Below are positions 5,922-8,538 of a stretch of DNA of 8,538 bases, piece after piece. How positions within the stretch are numbered: position 1 is the stretch's first letter; each line of letters begins with the position of its first letter. The translations under genes were made by a program, and so were the position numbers. Under the pieces are notes generated by a model that saw nothing but the letters and a program-made list of their open reading frames with translations, had not been told where the DNA came from and did not search any database. The DNA comes from Candidatus Gastranaerophilales bacterium (GTDB lineage Bacteria > Cyanobacteriota > Vampirovibrionia > Gastranaerophilales > JAILCC01): contig JAKSUS010000044.1 of the NCBI GenBank assembly GCA_024408745.1, forward strand, positions 1 to 8,538, read 5' to 3'.

Positions 5922-6848
5922 TTATATAATTTCTGCACCTCTATCCTCTATTTGAACGGTTTTAAGAGTTGCATTAACACCATAATTATTCCATGTTTCA
6001 GTTATTATATTTTTAATAACGTCAGTATTAGAATCACTTGTAACTACTATTATTCCCGGCCCTGCTCCGCTTAACGCTGTTCCCAAAACATTATCAATAT
6101 GTTTTAAATTTTTCATAATGTCTTCTAATCCGGGTACTAATTTCATTCTGTATGGTTGATGAAGTTTATCTTGCATGCCTAACTTAAAAAGTTTTTCATC
6201 TCTCATATGAACAGCTTCTACCATCATTGCAGTTCTTTTTGCATTATATGCTGCATCTTTCAAGCTTACCATTTCAGGTAAAACGGAACGCGAAATTGAT
6301 GTATGAAGTTCAAAATCGGGAATACACATTGTTATTTTCCAGTCTTCGCACCACGGTAATTTTCTTGTTGTAACGCTTCCGTCAGATTCAACGGATGAAA
6401 GTACAAAACCACCTAACAAAGCAGGGGCAATGTTATCCGGGTGTCCTTCTATTTCATTAGCAATAGAAATAATAGTGTCGTTATCTGCAGGCCGTCCTAA
6501 AAGTTCATTAGTTGCAACAAGACCTCCTATAATAACGGAAGCTGAACTCCCGAAACCTCTTGCAAGAGGAATATCCGAATAAATATTTATTCTCATTGAT
6601 TGTGGCGTTTGCCCGATATAAGAAAACAATAAATCAACTGCTTTATAAACTATGTTTGTTTTATCCGTAGGTATATGAAATTCATTTACATCAAACTCAT
6701 CAGAGAAAACATTTATTTGTATTTCTTCATTAGGATCAACTAATTCTTCGATTGTAATTGTATTATAAATTGGTAATGCTAACCCGAAACAATCAAACCC
6801 CGGTCCTAAATTGGCTGATGTTGCAGGAACTTTTACACTTACTTTCAC
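5922..6848 (-). CDS. thrB: Homoserine kinase (threonine biosynthesis)
   Basis: This GHMP-superfamily kinase transfers phosphate from ATP to L-homoserine, giving O-phosphohomoserine, the step before threonine synthase; it is cytoplasmic. Numbering from the GTG start: KVPATSANLGPGFDCFG (6-22) is the N-terminal GHMP motif. PLARGFGSSAS (94-104) is the glycine-rich ATP loop. EGHPDNIAPALLGG (134-147) is the conserved substrate/metal region, and LSGAGPG (259-265) is the C-terminal GHMP motif. The 308-residue length is normal for ThrB. I prefer GTG at 6848. AAGGAAG (6864..6858) lies 9 bases before it, and homologues usually start only a few residues before the PATSANLGPGFD motif. The longer reading from TTG at 6857 (three extra residues, 311 in all) would put the ribosome site directly against its start. 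The gene follows the M16 peptidase closely and probably shares its transcript. No hom or thrC neighbour is visible. Confidence 0.95.
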   Translation of the reverse strand: MKVSVKVPATSANLGPGFDCFGLALPIYNTITIEELVDPNEEIQINVFSDEFDVNEFHIPTDKTNIVYKAVDLLFSYIGQTPQSMRINIYSDIPLARGFGSSASVIIGGLVATNELLGRPADNDTIISIANEIEGHPDNIAPALLGGFVLSSVESDGSVTTRKLPWCEDWKITMCIPDFELHTSISRSVLPEMVSLKDAAYNAKRTAMMVEAVHMRDEKLFKLGMQDKLHQPYRMKLVPGLEDIMKNLKHIDNVLGTALSGAGPGIIVVTSDSNTDVIKNIITETWNNYGVNATLKTVQIEDRGAEII

Positions 6849-6857
6849 TTTATTCAA

Positions 6858-6866
6858 CTTCCTTCC
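6858..6866 (-). promoter_or_regulatory. Ribosome binding site of thrB
   Basis: The purine run GGAAGGAAG (6866..6858) ends directly before TTG 6857 and 9 bases before GTG 6848. Normal Shine-Dalgarno spacing therefore favours the GTG. It lies in the short gap after the peptidase stop codon (6874..6872). Confidence 0.55.
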
Positions 6867-6871
6867 AAAAA

Positions 6872-8538
6872 TTATTTTATATATTTATTTTCCGCAACTA
6901 TACTCATTATATAGGCTTGTGAAAAATATTTATTTGATACATCCATTATATCCTTAACGCTGACTTTTTCAATCAACTCGGGATAATCATAACCGAATTT
7001 GTAGCCTTTGTCAAAAAATTCATAATATCCGTTTAATTCTGCCTTTGCCATGTTTGTTTCAGTTGCAAGTTTTAAACGACCTGTTATCATATTTTTTAAA
7101 TCACATAATTCTTTTTCTGAAATCGGTTTCGTTTTTAAATCATTAATTTCTTTTTCAAAATCCTGTTTTACGGTTTCTATGTTTTCGGGATTTGTTCCTA
7201 TATACATAAAGAACATACCGCTATTAAATTTGCTTGATGAACTTGCACCTGTTTCGTAAGCCAAGCCTTTATTTTCTCTTAAATCAACAAATAATTTTGA
7301 TGTAAAGCCACCACCTAAATATGTGCTGATAATTTTTAAAGCAGCAAAATCATCAGCAGCAAAGCCCTTTGTTTGCCAACCCTGAACAAGCCATGCGCCT
7401 TTTGATTTTTTACTCTCGGTTTTAATTACATTTTCTTCAATCGGAGTTAATTTTGCTTTTAAAATATTATCGTCAATAGGTTTGAAGTCCTTTGAATTAT
7501 TAAGTGAAGAAAATTTTTCAATTAAATCATTTTCGTTAAAATTACCGGCAACACTTATTATCATATTTTTTGCAGAAAAAGTTTTAGCATGTAATTCTTT
7601 TACATCATCGGCAGTTATTTCGGGAATTGATTTTTCTAAAATTTTACTTGTTTTTAAAAATGGTGAATTATTATAAAAAGCTTCGTAAAAATTTTCAAAA
7701 GCAATATTTTGCGGTTTATCCTTTGCTGATTTTATTTCATTTAAAGCATCCTCTTTTGCTCTTTTTACATCTTTATTATCAAATTTTGGAGTTTCAATTA
7801 TTTCTTTTAAAATCGAGAATGCACCGTTCATATCGTCTTTTGTTGTTTTCATTGAAACTTCAAAATATTCATAATCATTTGAAAAAGAAATATTTGTCCC
7901 TATATTATCTAAATAATCTTCAACTTCTTTACCTGATTTATTTTTAGTACCTTTCATAATCGTATCGGTTAAAATTAAGGCTGTTCCGTCTTTTTCTTCG
8001 GATAAAGAACCGCCTTTTAAAAATATTTTTGTTGCAATAACATTGCTATCTGTATTTTTTTGAAGCAACAAAGTCGCACCGTTATTTAATTTGTATTTTT
8101 TTATTCCTCGATTTTGGCTGACTAATTTTGCCTTTACTTTGGTTTTATTTGATACATTTACAATATTATTTTTGGAAGATATTTTTGCATTTTTTTGAGG
8201 TAAAAGAACGGATAAAGCAAGATTTTCATCTTTAAAATATTTTTGCATTGTCTGATTAATAAATTCAGGAGTAATACTTTCTATTGTAGGAATATAATCA
8301 CAATAATCTTTCAAACCGTTTCCGACTGCGACATCATATCCTAACATGTTTGCAATACCTGCTACACTTTCATTTGCGTATTCATATTGTCTTTTTATTG
8401 AATTTTTAATGAGTTGAAGTCTTTTGTTATCAACAGGTTTATTTTTAAAATTATTTAATTCAGTTTTAATTTTTTTCAAAACCTTATCATAATTTTGTGG
8501 CATAAAATCAACACTTACATAAAATATGCCTTTATCTT
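6872..8538 (-). CDS. M16-family (insulinase/pitrilysin-like) metallopeptidase, C-terminal part, cut by the right edge
   Basis: The frame runs open to the window edge. The codons before ATG 8503 read DKGIFYVSVDF and continue the M16 fold, so 8503 is an internal Met and the true start lies outside. Residue numbers below count from that Met. Residues 1 to about 105 are the end of a first M16 unit. A linker (105-133) leads to a second unit starting YKLNNGATLLLQ (137-148). Its N-half is about 135-325 and its C-half about 345-540. In the second unit the place of the zinc motif HxxEH reads LILTD (176-180), between GT and MKGT, so this unit cannot bind zinc normally. The C-half keeps the usual LRENKGLAYE (408-417) and YIGT (434-437). 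A protein of about 850-950 residues with a catalytic first unit and a degenerate second unit is the likely whole. Any signal peptide is out of view. It probably degrades or processes peptides, and is transcribed ahead of thrB. Confidence 0.88.
   Translation of the reverse strand, partial: DKGIFYVSVDFMPQNYDKVLKKIKTELNNFKNKPVDNKRLQLIKNSIKRQYEYANESVAGIANMLGYDVAVGNGLKDYCDYIPTIESITPEFINQTMQKYFKDENLALSVLLPQKNAKISSKNNIVNVSNKTKVKAKLVSQNRGIKKYKLNNGATLLLQKNTDSNVIATKIFLKGGSLSEEKDGTALILTDTIMKGTKNKSGKEVEDYLDNIGTNISFSNDYEYFEVSMKTTKDDMNGAFSILKEIIETPKFDNKDVKRAKEDALNEIKSAKDKPQNIAFENFYEAFYNNSPFLKTSKILEKSIPEITADDVKELHAKTFSAKNMIISVAGNFNENDLIEKFSSLNNSKDFKPIDDNILKAKLTPIEENVIKTESKKSKGAWLVQGWQTKGFAADDFAALKIISTYLGGGFTSKLFVDLRENKGLAYETGASSSSKFNSGMFFMYIGTNPENIETVKQDFEKEINDLKTKPISEKELCDLKNMITGRLKLATETNMAKAELNGYYEFFDKGYKFGYDYPELIEKVSVKDIMDVSNKYFSQAYIMSIVAENKYIK

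Noticed and set aside
7627..7947. Plus-strand open frame of 106 codons opposite the M16 peptidase
   Set aside because: Its Leu/Tyr/His-rich low-complexity translation is what antisense of Lys/Asn/Glu-rich coding sequence gives, and the opposite strand carries a convincing M16 domain.

Overview
The window is an AT-rich stretch (by eye about one third GC) of a bacterial chromosome. Genes are tightly packed and I see no insertion sequence, phage, CRISPR or RNA gene. A TolC-type outer-membrane channel and an EmrA-type periplasmic adaptor point to a two-membrane (Gram-negative type) cell. Low GC, Lys/Asn-rich proteins and a possible SepF-like start at the left edge would suit a gut Melainabacteria/Gastranaerophilales-like lineage. 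That placement is inference only.

Layout, left to right. (1) At 1-44 is the first 14 codons of a minus-strand gene that runs off the left edge. (2) At 152-3203, minus strand, is a three-gene operon read right to left: MarR-family regulator, EmrA/HlyD-type membrane fusion protein, then EmrB/DHA2-type 14-helix MFS pump, with gaps of only 9 and 6 bases. (3) At 3349-4764, plus strand, is a divergent TolC/NodT-type outer-membrane factor. The region between regulator and channel carries a perfect 12-base inverted repeat (3243-3254 and 3268-3279). Each arm contains a TTGTnACAA dyad, the kind of site a MarR dimer binds. (4) At 4878-5858, minus strand, is a stand-alone HD-GYP domain protein, probably a cyclic-di-GMP phosphodiesterase, with its own likely promoter. 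(5) At 5922-6848, minus strand, is homoserine kinase (thrB), preceded closely by (6) an M16-family zinc peptidase-like protein (6872 to the right edge) whose N-terminal part lies outside the window.

How they work together: the regulator, adaptor, inner-membrane pump and outer-membrane channel make a complete, self-regulated tripartite drug/toxin efflux locus of the EmrAB-TolC / FarAB-MtrE type. The expected logic is MarR repression of both divergent transcripts from the shared operator, relieved by a ligand. The HD-GYP gene is convergent with the channel gene and probably functionally separate. The M16 peptidase and thrB probably share a transcript, but no biochemical link is evident.

I see no clearly undescribed system. 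The points most worth a second look are the paired operator, an exact copy of one operator core inside the pump gene, the start-stop AUG-UGA just before the channel gene, the degenerate zinc motif in the M16 unit, and several start codons that are not the longest-ORF choice.
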